Assembly: GCA_964611525.1 (NCBI GenBank)
Contig: CAZTAL010000056.1
Coordinates: forward strand, 1 to 20,106
Reading direction: 5' to 3'
Source: JAAYJR01 sp964611525
Lineage (GTDB): Bacteria > Bacteroidota > Bacteroidia > Bacteroidales > Prolixibacteraceae
DNA length: 20,106 nt
Shown here: piece after piece, positions 8,956-16,265 of the stretch
Layout: each line of letters starts with the position of its first letter
How positions within the stretch are numbered: the stretch's first letter is position 1
Translations under genes and position numbers: made by a program
Notes under the pieces: generated by a model
Databases searched by the model: none
Told to the model about the DNA's origin: nothing
What the model saw: only the letters and a program-made list of their open reading frames with translations

Positions 8956-9821
8956 TTCAGTAATTGTTCTTTTATTCTTTCCAAATGGTCTTTCATTCTT
9001 ACTACCAAACGCTGTATTTCGCTATCATAAGCCTTGGCGCCGAGAGTGTTGATCTCCCTGCCCATTTCCTGTGATATGAAGTTAAGTTTCTTTCCGTTTG
9101 GTGAGGCTTGTTCGAGAGTTTCCATAAAATGAGAACAATGATTTTTAAGTCGTACTTTTTCTTCATTCATGTTGATTTTGTCCAGATAATAAATAAGCTC
9201 CTGTTCAAAACGGCTTTCATCAATATTTCCATTGACTTTAATGTTGTTCAGACTATCAGTCAGGCGTTTTTTTACCGTATTTATTCTTTGTTCTTCATAT
9301 GGTTCTGTTTGCAGAAGTAATTCTTTTATCCTTTTAGTATTATGGGCGATATCAGCTTTGAGAACTTCACCTTCTTTGATGCGGAAAGTATCAATTTCAT
9401 GCAATGCCTCCCTGAGATTTTTCATTATTATTTGCCATTCTTCCTCATCGACAGTTTTGAATTCGGGTTTTATTACATCGGGAAGTTTTAAGACAGCCTG
9501 TAAGGTAGTATGGTCGGTTGAAAGATTAAGCGCATCATTGACATTCCTTATTTGATTAAAGTAACTTATCAGGACAGATTCGTTAATTTTTGAATTTGGC
9601 TCTTCACCATGGTCTTCAATATAAACAGTAAGGTCAATTTTTCCGCGCTGGAGTTTTTCTGAAATTTCCCTTCTGATTGTAATTTCTTTTTCACGATACA
9701 GGGAAGGTATCCTTGTATTTATATCTATTTGCTTACTGTTGAGTGATTTGATCTCAATAATGATCTTTTTCTTATTTATTTCGAATATGGCCTTACCATA
9801 GCCTGTCATTGATTTTATCAT
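8946..9821 (-). CDS. yicC: YicC/YloC family endoribonuclease
   Basis: Member of the YicC family, linked in E. coli and B. subtilis to RNA cleavage or sRNA decay. The N-terminus MIKSMTGYGKA is diagnostic, followed by EIKSLNSKQIDINTRIP (YicC N-domain). The C-terminal half is strongly helical and ends in the DUF1732-type block ISQEMGREINTLGAKAYDSEIQR (about 249-271), then a conserved acidic/basic helix. The 291-residue length is normal. It lies 32 nt after mnmA and 88 nt before gmk on the same strand; pairing with gmk and nadD is common in Bacteroidota. Its stop codon is embedded in one arm of the family E inverted repeat, so ribosomes finishing yicC would unfold that hairpin. Confidence 0.93.
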   Translation of the reverse strand: MIKSMTGYGKAIFEINKKKIIIEIKSLNSKQIDINTRIPSLYREKEITIRREISEKLQRGKIDLTVYIEDHGEEPNSKINESVLISYFNQIRNVNDALNLSTDHTTLQAVLKLPDVIKPEFKTVDEEEWQIIMKNLREALHEIDTFRIKEGEVLKADIAHNTKRIKELLLQTEPYEEQRINTVKKRLTDSLNNIKVNGNIDESRFEQELIYYLDKINMNEEKVRLKNHCSHFMETLEQASPNGKKLNFISQEMGREINTLGAKAYDSEIQRLVVRMKDHLERIKEQLLNVL

Positions 9822-9853
9822 TGTCGGTTATTTTTTGCTAATTTAAGAACTTT

Positions 9854-11032
9854 TCAGGCAATAGAGCCTGAACCGATCAATTCTTCGTTAACATACCATG
9901 CAGCAAACTGTCCGGCTGTAATTCCACGTTGCTCATTTTCAAAAATAATATATGCTCCTTCATTTTTTAAATGAATAAATCCTTTTTCCAGGGGCTGACG
10001 GTAACGGATGCGGATATCATACCGTTTTTTTTGTCCGTATTTTAATTGTAAATCTGTTCTTATCCAATGCACTGCCTTCCGGGGTATAAAAAGACCCGGC
10101 CGGAACAGTCCGGGATGATTCTTCCCTTCACCTACATAAATTATATTGCGGTCAACATCAATACCAATGACAAATAAAGGTTCATCGTGTCCCCCTATTC
10201 TCAATCCTTTACGCTGACCTATTGTGAAAAAATGTGCTCCATTGTGTGTTCCTATGATCTCCCCGTTCCATGGTTTATATGGGAAAGGGAAACATAATTT
10301 GTCGTAATTTTTTTCGGTTTTCTCAATCTGTTTTTTATTAGCAAAGAATTTGGCAGGAACTTCAATAATATTACCTTTTATTGGTTGAAGTTTTTGTTGC
10401 AGGAAAGTGGGTAAATCAATTTTTCCGACAAAACAGATACCCTGGGAATCTTTTCGTTCAGCTGTTGGTAAATTTTGTTGGCGCGCAATTTCCCTTACTT
10501 CCGGTTTTGTTAGGTTACCTATCGGAAAGAGAACTTTTGAGAGCTGTTGCTGGTTTAACTGACATAAAAAGTAACTCTGATCTTTGTTCTTATCTTTACC
10601 GGTCAGCAACCCGTAAGTTATCTTTCCATCTGTTTTTATTGTGCTTTTACGGCAATAATGACCTGTTGCTACATAGTCGGCATTGAATTTTAAAGCTTCA
10701 TCCCAAAATGAGCTGAATTTAATTTCACGATTGCAAAGTACATCCGGATTGGGAGTTCGGCCTGATTCGTATTCATTGAACATGTAATCAACAACCCTCT
10801 TTTTGTAATCACTGCTCAGGTCCACGATATGAAATGGTATGTCCATCTTTTTTGCCGCCATTTCAGCTATTAATGCATCTTCTTCCCATGTACATGCACT
10901 CGTCAGGGAACCGGTACGTTCGTGCCAGTTAACCATAAACAATGCTACCACATCATAATCCTGTTGCTTAAGCAGGTATGCAGCAACACTGGAATCTACT
11001 CCTCCTGAAAGTCCTATGACTACACGTTTCAT
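9854..11032 (-). CDS. mnmA: MnmA, tRNA-specific 2-thiouridylase
   Basis: Activates U34 of tRNA-Lys, -Glu and -Gln with ATP and installs sulfur at C2 of the wobble uridine. The PP-loop SGGVDSS is at residues 9-15. The catalytic Cys100 is in TPNPDVLCNREIKF and the persulfide Cys200 is in DSQGICFVGK. TGHYCR and DQSYFLCQL are also conserved. The 392-residue length is normal. It is the first gene of a minus-strand run (32 nt before yicC) and faces the GH3 gene across a 518-nt divergent region rich in hairpins. One repeat (11061-11122) lies about 30 nt upstream of its ATG and could form part of its leader. Confidence 0.96.
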   Translation of the reverse strand: MKRVVIGLSGGVDSSVAAYLLKQQDYDVVALFMVNWHERTGSLTSACTWEEDALIAEMAAKKMDIPFHIVDLSSDYKKRVVDYMFNEYESGRTPNPDVLCNREIKFSSFWDEALKFNADYVATGHYCRKSTIKTDGKITYGLLTGKDKNKDQSYFLCQLNQQQLSKVLFPIGNLTKPEVREIARQQNLPTAERKDSQGICFVGKIDLPTFLQQKLQPIKGNIIEVPAKFFANKKQIEKTEKNYDKLCFPFPYKPWNGEIIGTHNGAHFFTIGQRKGLRIGGHDEPLFVIGIDVDRNIIYVGEGKNHPGLFRPGLFIPRKAVHWIRTDLQLKYGQKKRYDIRIRYRQPLEKGFIHLKNEGAYIIFENEQRGITAGQFAAWYVNEELIGSGSIA

Positions 11033-11060
11033 TTAAAATTTAATAATTATCTATAAACCT

Positions 11061-11122
11061 GGTCAAAAAAGGCGTTTCGCGCCCTTTTCAGATAAATTAA
11101 TAAAATTTATCAGATTGATTTT
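11061..11122 (+). repeat. Hairpin repeat family R, copy A
   Basis: About 53 of 62 bases match copy B (16170-16240), with no gaps. Part 1 is an AAAAGGCG...CGCC-C-TTTT hairpin (11067-11088). Part 2 is an AT hairpin with perfect arms GATAAATT (11091-11098) and AATTTATC (11104-11111). Eight of the nine differences from copy B that I counted are transitions. It lies upstream of mnmA, in the opposite orientation to that gene. Confidence 0.85.
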
Positions 11123-11212
11123 CAATCATATACAAAAATACAAAAATTTTATAAATAAAAATTTTAGTTTTTATACCGAAATCATCTGTAAAAAATTAAT
11201 TAATTAAAAATT

Positions 11213-11255
11213 TGAGAACAAATGGATCACAGCCTGACTTTATACTTTGTTCTCA
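11213..11255. repeat. Perfect 10-bp inverted repeat
   Basis: Arms TGAGAACAAA (11213-11222) and TTTGTTCTCA (11246-11255) surround a 23-nt spacer in the divergent mnmA/GH3 region. It could be a transcribed hairpin or a two-half-site protein binding region. There is no T-tract that would make it a terminator. The sequence does not say which gene it would serve. Confidence 0.6.
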
Positions 11256-11259
11256 TATA

Positions 11260-11306
11260 AACTTTTTTAAACATTTACTTTTGTGGAATTTTTTGTTTAA
11301 AAAGTT
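11260..11306. repeat. AT-rich inverted repeat (possible hairpin)
   Basis: AACTTTTTTAAACA (11260-11273) pairs with TGTTTAAAAAGTT (11294-11306) with one bulged T and a 20-nt loop. It follows the previous inverted repeat by 4 nt. AT-only palindromes arise easily in DNA of this composition, so the function is uncertain. Confidence 0.4.
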
Positions 11307-11348
11307 CATGTTGTTTATACAGGATACAAAATTAGGAAGTAAAATTAA

Positions 11349-11436
11349 TTATTTTCAAAGGTATCATATGGAACTCGCATGAAATTATAATCATATACCT
11401 AGGTGATAATTTTCATCATGCTCGTTTCATTTTAGA
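11349..11436. repeat. Structured repeat family E, copy 2
   Basis: Arms at 11368-11382 (ATGGAACTCGCATGA) and 11416-11430 (TCATGCTCGTTTCAT) pair as 7 bp (one G.T), a 2x2 TC/TC internal loop, then 6 bp, the same shape as copy 1. The inner stem sequence differs from copy 1 (GCATGA against GTCAT) but pairing is kept. A further inner stem AATTAT/ATAATT and a palindrome ACCTAGGT (11397-11404) lie in the loop. The flank TTATTTTCAAAGGTAT matches copy 1 apart from one extra base. Confidence 0.75.
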
Positions 11437-11550
11437 TTTTCAGGTTAAAAAACAAGAGTTATTAATTTTATTATATCGCACCGCACCAGAGGATATATTT
11501 TTAATATTTTTATGCTTATTATTGAAACATCAGGATAATTGAGTACGGAA

Positions 11551-14490
11551 ATGAAATATCTAAAAGTAACGACGCTGTTAATTATTTTTTTTATGGGTTT
11601 TACCAGATTATATTCAGGGGAACCGCCATTTTTACTATTAATGAAAGATCAGTGGGTAAATAAAAATATGGATCAAATGACTTTGGAAGAGAAGATTGCC
11701 CAATTGATGATAGTTGCATTTTATCCCGGACAGGGGGAAGATGCTAAAAATAAAATGGTGAGTCTCATTAAAGAATACCGGCCCGGGGGTATACTAATTA
11801 TGCAGGGGGTTCCCGTAAGGACTGCAGAGTATATTAATGAACTGCAGAAAATTACAACTATTCCACTTTTGGTGGCAATTGATGGTGAATGGGGACTTTC
11901 AATGCGTATTGACAGTTTAATGTCATACCCATATGCTCAGGCATTAGGTGCGATTCAGGATTCAACAATAATCTGCCAAATGGGAAGGGATATAGCAAAC
12001 ATGATGGAGGATATGGGGATTCATATGAATCTTGCACCGGTCGCTGATATTAATACAAATCCTTTAAATCCTGTTATTAACTTCCGTTCTTTTGGTGAGG
12101 ATAAAATAAATGTTTCACAAAAAGCATGGGAATTATCCATAGGCATGCAAGAGGCAGGTGCGATAGCAGTGGCAAAGCATTTTCCGGGTCATGGCGATAC
12201 CGAAACCGATTCTCACAAAGTGCTGCCACAGTTGAATCATTCAAAGGAACGGCTGGATGTTGTAGAAAGTTTTCCTTTCAGGTATATGGGAGTTAATGGT
12301 ATTAATGCCATAATGACCGGTCATCTGAGTGTTCCTGCAATAGATCCTTCAGGTACACCTTCCTCTTTATCTGAAATTATCATTAAAGAATATCTTCGTA
12401 ATGAGATAGGATTTAAGGGACTCGTTATTACAGATGCTATGAATATGGCCGGTGCGAAAATTATAAAGGGCAGTCCTGAAGTGGAAGCCCTGAAGGCGGG
12501 TAATGATATTCTTTTGAGTGTGCCGGATATTTCCAGAGCCATAGCTTCTATCAGGGAAGCTGTAGCTTGTAATGAGATATCAATAGAGGAGATAGAAAGC
12601 AAATGCCGGCGTGTTCTGGCAATTAAACGTTGGGCAGGTCTTCATATATATCAGCCGGTTAATACTGACAACCTAACCAGACGATTGAACTCGCCTTGTT
12701 ATGAAGTTACTGTTAGAAGGCTGACAAAAGCTTCGCTGACAGTTTTAAACAACCATGCAGCCTTACCACTTCAGGAATTAAATAAATATAAGATCGCCTC
12801 TGTAATGATAGGTGCTGATAAAAAGACCCCTTTTCAGAAAATGCTGGATCGGTATACTAAAATTGACCATTTTGAGATAAACAAGAATTCCACTGAACCG
12901 GAACTTGCAGGTCTTCGCAAAATACTTGATAATTATAACATGATTATTACAGGTATAGAGGGAATAAATGTTTATCCTTCCGGAAAGTATGGCACTACAG
13001 ATATACAAAGAAGGGCTGTTTTTGATATCATACAGGAAAACAAAACGATAACTGTGTTTTTTGGTAATGCATATGCTTTGAAATATTTTGATAATATCCA
13101 TCATTCAGATGGTTTGATTCTTGCTTACAGGAATAATCCCCTGACACAGGAGCTTGCTGCTCAATTAATATTCGGTGCATTTGATGCCAGAGGCAGGCTT
13201 CCCGTAAATGTAGACAGCCGTTTTAAGCTGAATGACGGAAATATGGTAAACAACAACAAAACCTTTGCATATACTATTCCCGAAGAGGTTGGGATAAATT
13301 CTGACATGCTGACCGGTAAAATTGATTCAATTTCACAACTGGGAATTGATTCTGCTGCTTATCCCGGATGCCAAATGCTTATTGCAAAGGATGGAAATGT
13401 ATTCTTTCATAAATGCTATGGATTTCATACTTATAATAAAGTGAGAAAAGTGAAGTATGATGATGTTTATGATTGGGCTTCTTTAACAAAAGTGACAGGT
13501 CCCTTGCCGGCATTAATGAAACTGGTAGATGACAAAAAAATTGATCTTGATGAGCCCTTAAGCAATTATTGGCCTGAATTTGCAGGTACTGATAAAGAGA
13601 ATTTAATAATAAGGGAAATTCTAGCTCATCAGTCAAGGTTGCCGGCGTGGATACCTTTCTGGAAAATGGCATTAGATAATAAAGGGAGACTGAGTCGCAA
13701 TGTATTTAAAAAACAGCCTTCAGAAAATTTTTCCATTAGGGTATCAGATCATTTATTTATTAGAAATACTTTTCGTGAGATGATTTATGACACTATAAGA
13801 TGCATTAAATTGCTCCCGAGGAAAAGATATGTTTATTCGGGCCTGGCATTTTATATTTTCCCTGAAATAATTTCTTATCTCTCGGGACAGTCTTATGAGA
13901 GCTACCTGAAAAATAGTTTTTATTTTCCTCTGGGAGCAATGTCTGTCACATATAATCCATATAAATATTTTCCGCTGAAAAAAATTGTGCCGACCGAGAA
14001 CGATGATTTTTTCAGAAATGAAAGGTTGTGGGGATTTGTGCATGACGAAGGAGCAGCAATGATGGGCGGTATTTCTGGTAACGCAGGATTATTCGGTAAT
14101 ATAACCGACCTTGCAAAAATTTTCCAGATGTACCTTCAAAAAGGTTACTTTGGGGGGAACCGTTATATCTCGTCAGAGACTGTAAATGAATTTATCCGCA
14201 TTCAATATCCTGAAAATAATAATCGCCGGGGATTGGGTTTTGATAAACCTTATATTGATAATCATAAAAAGAAGCTTGAAGATGCTTATCCTGCTGTTGA
14301 TGCGGGCAAAAATAGTTTTGGTCATACAGGATATACAGGTACTTTTGCATGGGCAGACCCTGATAAAGGACTTCTTTTTATATTTATGTCTAACCGGGTC
14401 CATCCTAAAAGGGAAAATGCCAGATTGTATGAGTTCAATATTCGTACGGCTATGCATCAGTCCGTTTACGACTGCTTAGAAAAAAGGTAA
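11551..14490 (+). CDS. Exported GH3 beta-N-acetylglucosaminidase (NagZ-like) fused to a beta-lactamase-fold serine hydrolase
   Basis: Two enzymes on one chain. Residues 35-370 form a GH3 N-domain of the NagZ type: KHFPGHGD (209-216), the acid/base dyad D220-S-H222, and a likely nucleophile D295 in VITDAMNM. Residues 375-570 resemble a GH3 C-terminal alpha/beta domain. Residues 580-979 are a class C beta-lactamase/esterase-fold domain with S644-L-T-K647, Y762-S-G (usually YxN) and H925-T-G. Predicted role: remove GlcNAc from muropeptides or chitooligosaccharides in the periplasm, with the serine domain acting on an amide or ester. A signal peptide is visible (MKYLKVTTLLIIFFMGF). ATG 11551 is chosen over in-frame TTG 11539 because it places the charged residues directly before the hydrophobic core. 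It appears to be monocistronic. Confidence 0.9.
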   Translation: MKYLKVTTLLIIFFMGFTRLYSGEPPFLLLMKDQWVNKNMDQMTLEEKIAQLMIVAFYPGQGEDAKNKMVSLIKEYRPGGILIMQGVPVRTAEYINELQKITTIPLLVAIDGEWGLSMRIDSLMSYPYAQALGAIQDSTIICQMGRDIANMMEDMGIHMNLAPVADINTNPLNPVINFRSFGEDKINVSQKAWELSIGMQEAGAIAVAKHFPGHGDTETDSHKVLPQLNHSKERLDVVESFPFRYMGVNGINAIMTGHLSVPAIDPSGTPSSLSEIIIKEYLRNEIGFKGLVITDAMNMAGAKIIKGSPEVEALKAGNDILLSVPDISRAIASIREAVACNEISIEEIESKCRRVLAIKRWAGLHIYQPVNTDNLTRRLNSPCYEVTVRRLTKASLTVLNNHAALPLQELNKYKIASVMIGADKKTPFQKMLDRYTKIDHFEINKNSTEPELAGLRKILDNYNMIITGIEGINVYPSGKYGTTDIQRRAVFDIIQENKTITVFFGNAYALKYFDNIHHSDGLILAYRNNPLTQELAAQLIFGAFDARGRLPVNVDSRFKLNDGNMVNNNKTFAYTIPEEVGINSDMLTGKIDSISQLGIDSAAYPGCQMLIAKDGNVFFHKCYGFHTYNKVRKVKYDDVYDWASLTKVTGPLPALMKLVDDKKIDLDEPLSNYWPEFAGTDKENLIIREILAHQSRLPAWIPFWKMALDNKGRLSRNVFKKQPSENFSIRVSDHLFIRNTFREMIYDTIRCIKLLPRKRYVYSGLAFYIFPEIISYLSGQSYESYLKNSFYFPLGAMSVTYNPYKYFPLKKIVPTENDDFFRNERLWGFVHDEGAAMMGGISGNAGLFGNITDLAKIFQMYLQKGYFGGNRYISSETVNEFIRIQYPENNNRRGLGFDKPYIDNHKKKLEDAYPAVDAGKNSFGHTGYTGTFAWADPDKGLLFIFMSNRVHPKRENARLYEFNIRTAMHQSVYDCLEKR

Positions 14491-14492
14491 TA

Positions 14493-14536
14493 TAACTCTT
14501 AAAAAAAGTTAATTATTATCTGATTGTTAAGAGTTA
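14493..14536. terminator. Inverted repeat just after the GH3 gene (possible terminator)
   Basis: Perfect 10-bp arms TAACTCTTAA (14493-14502) and TTAAGAGTTA (14527-14536) enclose 24 nt, beginning 2 nt after the GH3 stop codon. No T-tract follows directly. A smaller stem, AGCTA-AATAA-TAGCT (14544-14558), then runs into TTTTAT and may be the real stop signal. The position suggests a role at the end of the GH3 transcript; the function is inferred. Confidence 0.4.
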
Positions 14537-14743
14537 AATTATGAGCTAAATAATAGCTTTTATCTTAATATCAGCTTATTGTGTGTTATAACAAATCCTT
14601 TCCCATAATCGTATAAAGTAAAAGAAAGTAAAAATAGGTTATTACATGACATTAAAGTTAGCGTTATTAAATTATTAATTTTAATTTTACCTGTTAAGTC
14701 AGTTTTTAAAAAGATTTTTATGATAAAATAAAATTTATGTATT

Positions 14744-15001
14744 ATGGAAAGCAAAATAACTTTTAACGAATTGCGTAAGATCAAAGACAGCTTACCTGAC
14801 GGTTCTATAAAAAAAATTGCAAATGAATTTGATATGACAGAAGAAACCGTCAGGAACTATTTTGGAGGTGCAAATTATACAAATGGATCTACAGTGGGAA
14901 TTCATATGGAACCCGGACCAAACGGGGGCATAGTGCTGCTTGATGATACAGCAATTCTTGAAAGGGCAAAGGAAATTATCCACCAGAACACAGCCTGTTG
15001 A
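14744..15001 (+). CDS. Small HTH-like putative DNA-binding protein
   Basis: An 85-residue protein of a kind that recurs in Bacteroidales and is usually left hypothetical or called DNA-binding. Residues 5-38 look like a helix-turn-helix: FNELRKIKDSLP, then SIKKIANEFDMTEETVRNYFGG, where IANEF-DMT-EETVRNYF fits helix-turn-recognition helix. The second half (HMEPGPNGGIVLLDDTAILERAKEIIHQN) is a glycine-rich turn followed by a helix and could mediate dimerisation. The partner DNA or target is unknown. The ATG at 14744 gives a compact N-terminus. It is followed by a strong intrinsic terminator and preceded by 253 nt of AT-rich DNA, so it is probably its own transcription unit. Confidence 0.75.
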   Translation: MESKITFNELRKIKDSLPDGSIKKIANEFDMTEETVRNYFGGANYTNGSTVGIHMEPGPNGGIVLLDDTAILERAKEIIHQNTAC

Positions 15002-15032
15002 GAAATTCGTTTTTAATAAAATTAATAAAATC

Positions 15033-15069
15033 AAAAAAACTGTTCTATCTTTATAGAGCAGTTTTTTTT
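15033..15069 (+). terminator. Strong rho-independent terminator
   Basis: A 16-bp stem (15033-15048 with 15053-15068), all paired with one G.T, closes a CTTT loop. The core is CTGTTCTAT against ATAGAGCAG, bounded by an A-tract upstream and a run of 8 T downstream. It lies 32 nt after the stop of the small HTH-like gene and should end its transcript. The A/T tracts also allow it to work in reverse. Confidence 0.88.
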
Positions 15070-15188
15070 CAGTAGCAGTTTTTTTCTTATTTTTTCAGCT
15101 ATGGCAAAAAGTAAGTGGGGTTTAAGGATTAATTCCCTATAATGACTAATTTATTTTAGGTTTGAGCAGTAATCCTCATTAAATAACT

Positions 15189-15203
15189 AATTGATTATCA
15201 ATT
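15189..15203. repeat. Palindrome upstream of the DUF1080 gene
   Basis: AATTGAT-T-ATCAATT is a perfect odd palindrome ending 21 nt before the ATG at 15225 and followed by a T-tract. It could be an operator or a weak hairpin in the leader. In DNA this AT-rich, chance is a real alternative. Confidence 0.35.
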
Positions 15204-15224
15204 TTTTTTAAAAGTTATACTGGC

Positions 15225-16025
15225 ATGAAAAATAAATTTCTTTTTTTAATTGCATCAGCCATAATTATTTTTTTGAATTCTTGTAATACAAGTAAACAAT
15301 GGCAATCTCTTTATAATGGAGAGAATCTTGATAACTGGGACAAATATTTGGGGACTCCTCTCAAAGGATTCGAAAATCTCGCTCAAACAGCATCACCGGA
15401 TGAAGTATTTAAGATAGTTGAGATGGATGGTGAAAAACTGATCAGGATTTCCGGAGAAATAAACGGATCACTTGCTACCCGTGATACCTTTGCAAATTAC
15501 CATTTACAACTCATTTTCAAATGGGGCACTGAAGTCTATACTAATCGTAACAGCGGTCTTCTTTATCATAGCTTTGGTGAATTCGGAGAGGCAATAGGAA
15601 CATGGATGGTAAATATCGAATGTCAGTTGATGCACGGACGACTTGGTGATACTTATCTCATGAATAATACATATTGTGAGACAGAAGTTAGAGAAGTGGA
15701 CGGCGGATTCCAATATGCCCGGGGGGGCGAAGTGAAAAAATTCAGCAGGGAACATAACGGGCAGGGAATAAAAAAGGCTGTTGATGCTGAAAATCCACTA
15801 GGGGAGTGGAATACGGTTGATCTTTATTGTGTCGGACGTACTTCTGTCCATGTTGTTAATGGCCAAATAGTTATGGTGAACAAAAATACAGGTAAGATCG
15901 AAAATGGAAATATTGTTCCACTTAGTTCCGGAAAAATTCAGTTACAGTCGGAAGGAGGAGAGATGCTTATAAAGTCCTTACGTTTAAAGCCAATTAAAGA
16001 GATTCCCGATGGGATAATGCAATAA
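15225..16025 (+). CDS. DUF1080 (3-keto-disaccharide hydrolase family) lipoprotein
   Basis: Exported lipoprotein: MKNKFLFLIASAIIIFLNSC has a basic start, a hydrophobic core and a lipobox ending at Cys20. The mature part is one DUF1080 domain with a concanavalin-like jelly-roll fold: WQSLYNGENLDNWDKYLG at its start, then FANYHLQLIFKWGTE, NRNSGLLYHSFG, MVNIECQLMHGRLGDTY and the closing strands GKIQLQSEGGEMLIKSLRLKPI. The family is renamed after 3-keto-disaccharide hydrolases from gut Bacteroidota, but most members are uncharacterised, so the substrate (probably a glycan) is inferred. It stands alone: a terminator lies upstream and a family R repeat downstream. No SusC/SusD pair or oxidoreductase partner is nearby. 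Confidence 0.88.
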   Translation: MKNKFLFLIASAIIIFLNSCNTSKQWQSLYNGENLDNWDKYLGTPLKGFENLAQTASPDEVFKIVEMDGEKLIRISGEINGSLATRDTFANYHLQLIFKWGTEVYTNRNSGLLYHSFGEFGEAIGTWMVNIECQLMHGRLGDTYLMNNTYCETEVREVDGGFQYARGGEVKKFSREHNGQGIKKAVDAENPLGEWNTVDLYCVGRTSVHVVNGQIVMVNKNTGKIENGNIVPLSSGKIQLQSEGGEMLIKSLRLKPIKEIPDGIMQ

Positions 16026-16169
16026 TATTTTTTTTATTTCCCCCCAAATTATATTTTGTAAGGATGAAAAGGTTTTTCCATGAATCTGTCCGGCAACTTT
16101 ATTCGACTCTGTCCTCAAAGTCTGATAGTTTAATTGTGCCTGATTGTCCCCAACAATTGTTATTCATGA

Positions 16170-16241
16170 ATGAGTTTAGTCTAAAAAGGCGCTTCGTGCC
16201 CTTTTCAGACAAATTAGCAAAATTTATCAAACTGATTTTAA
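16170..16241 (+). repeat. Hairpin repeat family R, copy B
   Basis: The element starts ATGAGTTTAGTCT and continues into AAAAAGGCGCTTCGTGCCC-TTTT, then an AT stem (GACAAATT with AATTTATC, one G.T pair) and ACTGATTTT. It matches the reverse complement of copy C (18790-18863) at about 62 of 70 bases and copy A at about 53 of 62. It occupies most of the gap between the DUF1080 gene and the helicase gene and ends 12 nt before the helicase SD. The first hairpin may stop transcription from the DUF1080 gene. Confidence 0.88.
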
Positions 16242-16252
16242 GTTATAATAAC

Positions 16253-16260
16253 AGAGGTGA
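16253..16260 (+). promoter_or_regulatory. Shine-Dalgarno sequence that sets the helicase start
   Basis: AGAGGTGA ends 5 nt before ATG 16266. The in-frame GTG at 16257 lies inside this sequence, so it is unlikely to be the start codon; ATG 16266 is preferred. Confidence 0.65.
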
Positions 16261-16265
16261 CTAAA

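Larger units (their letters stand above)
11033..11550. other. Divergent intergenic region with several structured elements
   Basis: This gap between mnmA and the GH3 gene has no credible ORF. It holds, in order: a family R hairpin repeat (11061-11122), a very AT-rich stretch (11130-11210), a perfect 10-bp inverted repeat (11213-11255), a hairpin with 13-bp arms (11260-11306), and the second copy of family E (11349-11436). About 100 nt of AT-rich DNA follow before the GH3 start. Both promoters must lie here, but no pair of Bacteroidota-type -33/-7 elements (TTTG and TAnnTTTG at proper spacing) could be placed with confidence. Confidence 0.7.

Noticed and set aside
11133..11140. Possible -7 box (TATTTTTG on the minus strand) for mnmA
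   Set aside because: It fits TAnnTTTG, but no TTTG lies at the proper distance upstream and the region is almost pure A/T, so a chance match is likely.
8890..11430. Family E elements as integron attC sites
   Set aside because: The 7-nt outer arms ending AAC/starting GTT and the unpaired spacers are suggestive. But the right arm is GTTTCAT instead of GTTRRRY, extrahelical bases are missing, there is no integrase, and the genes between are housekeeping genes on one strand.
16152..16161. 10-bp palindrome AACAATTGTT upstream of repeat copy B
   Set aside because: Short AT-rich palindromes are expected by chance and it is not repeated elsewhere in the window.
16064..16264. 66-residue ORF between the DUF1080 gene and the helicase
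   Set aside because: Its second half is simply the family R repeat read through (LKRRFVPFSDKLAKFIKLI). The first half shows no domain or signal peptide, the only SD-like bases (AAGG) directly abut the ATG, and it runs into the helicase SD.
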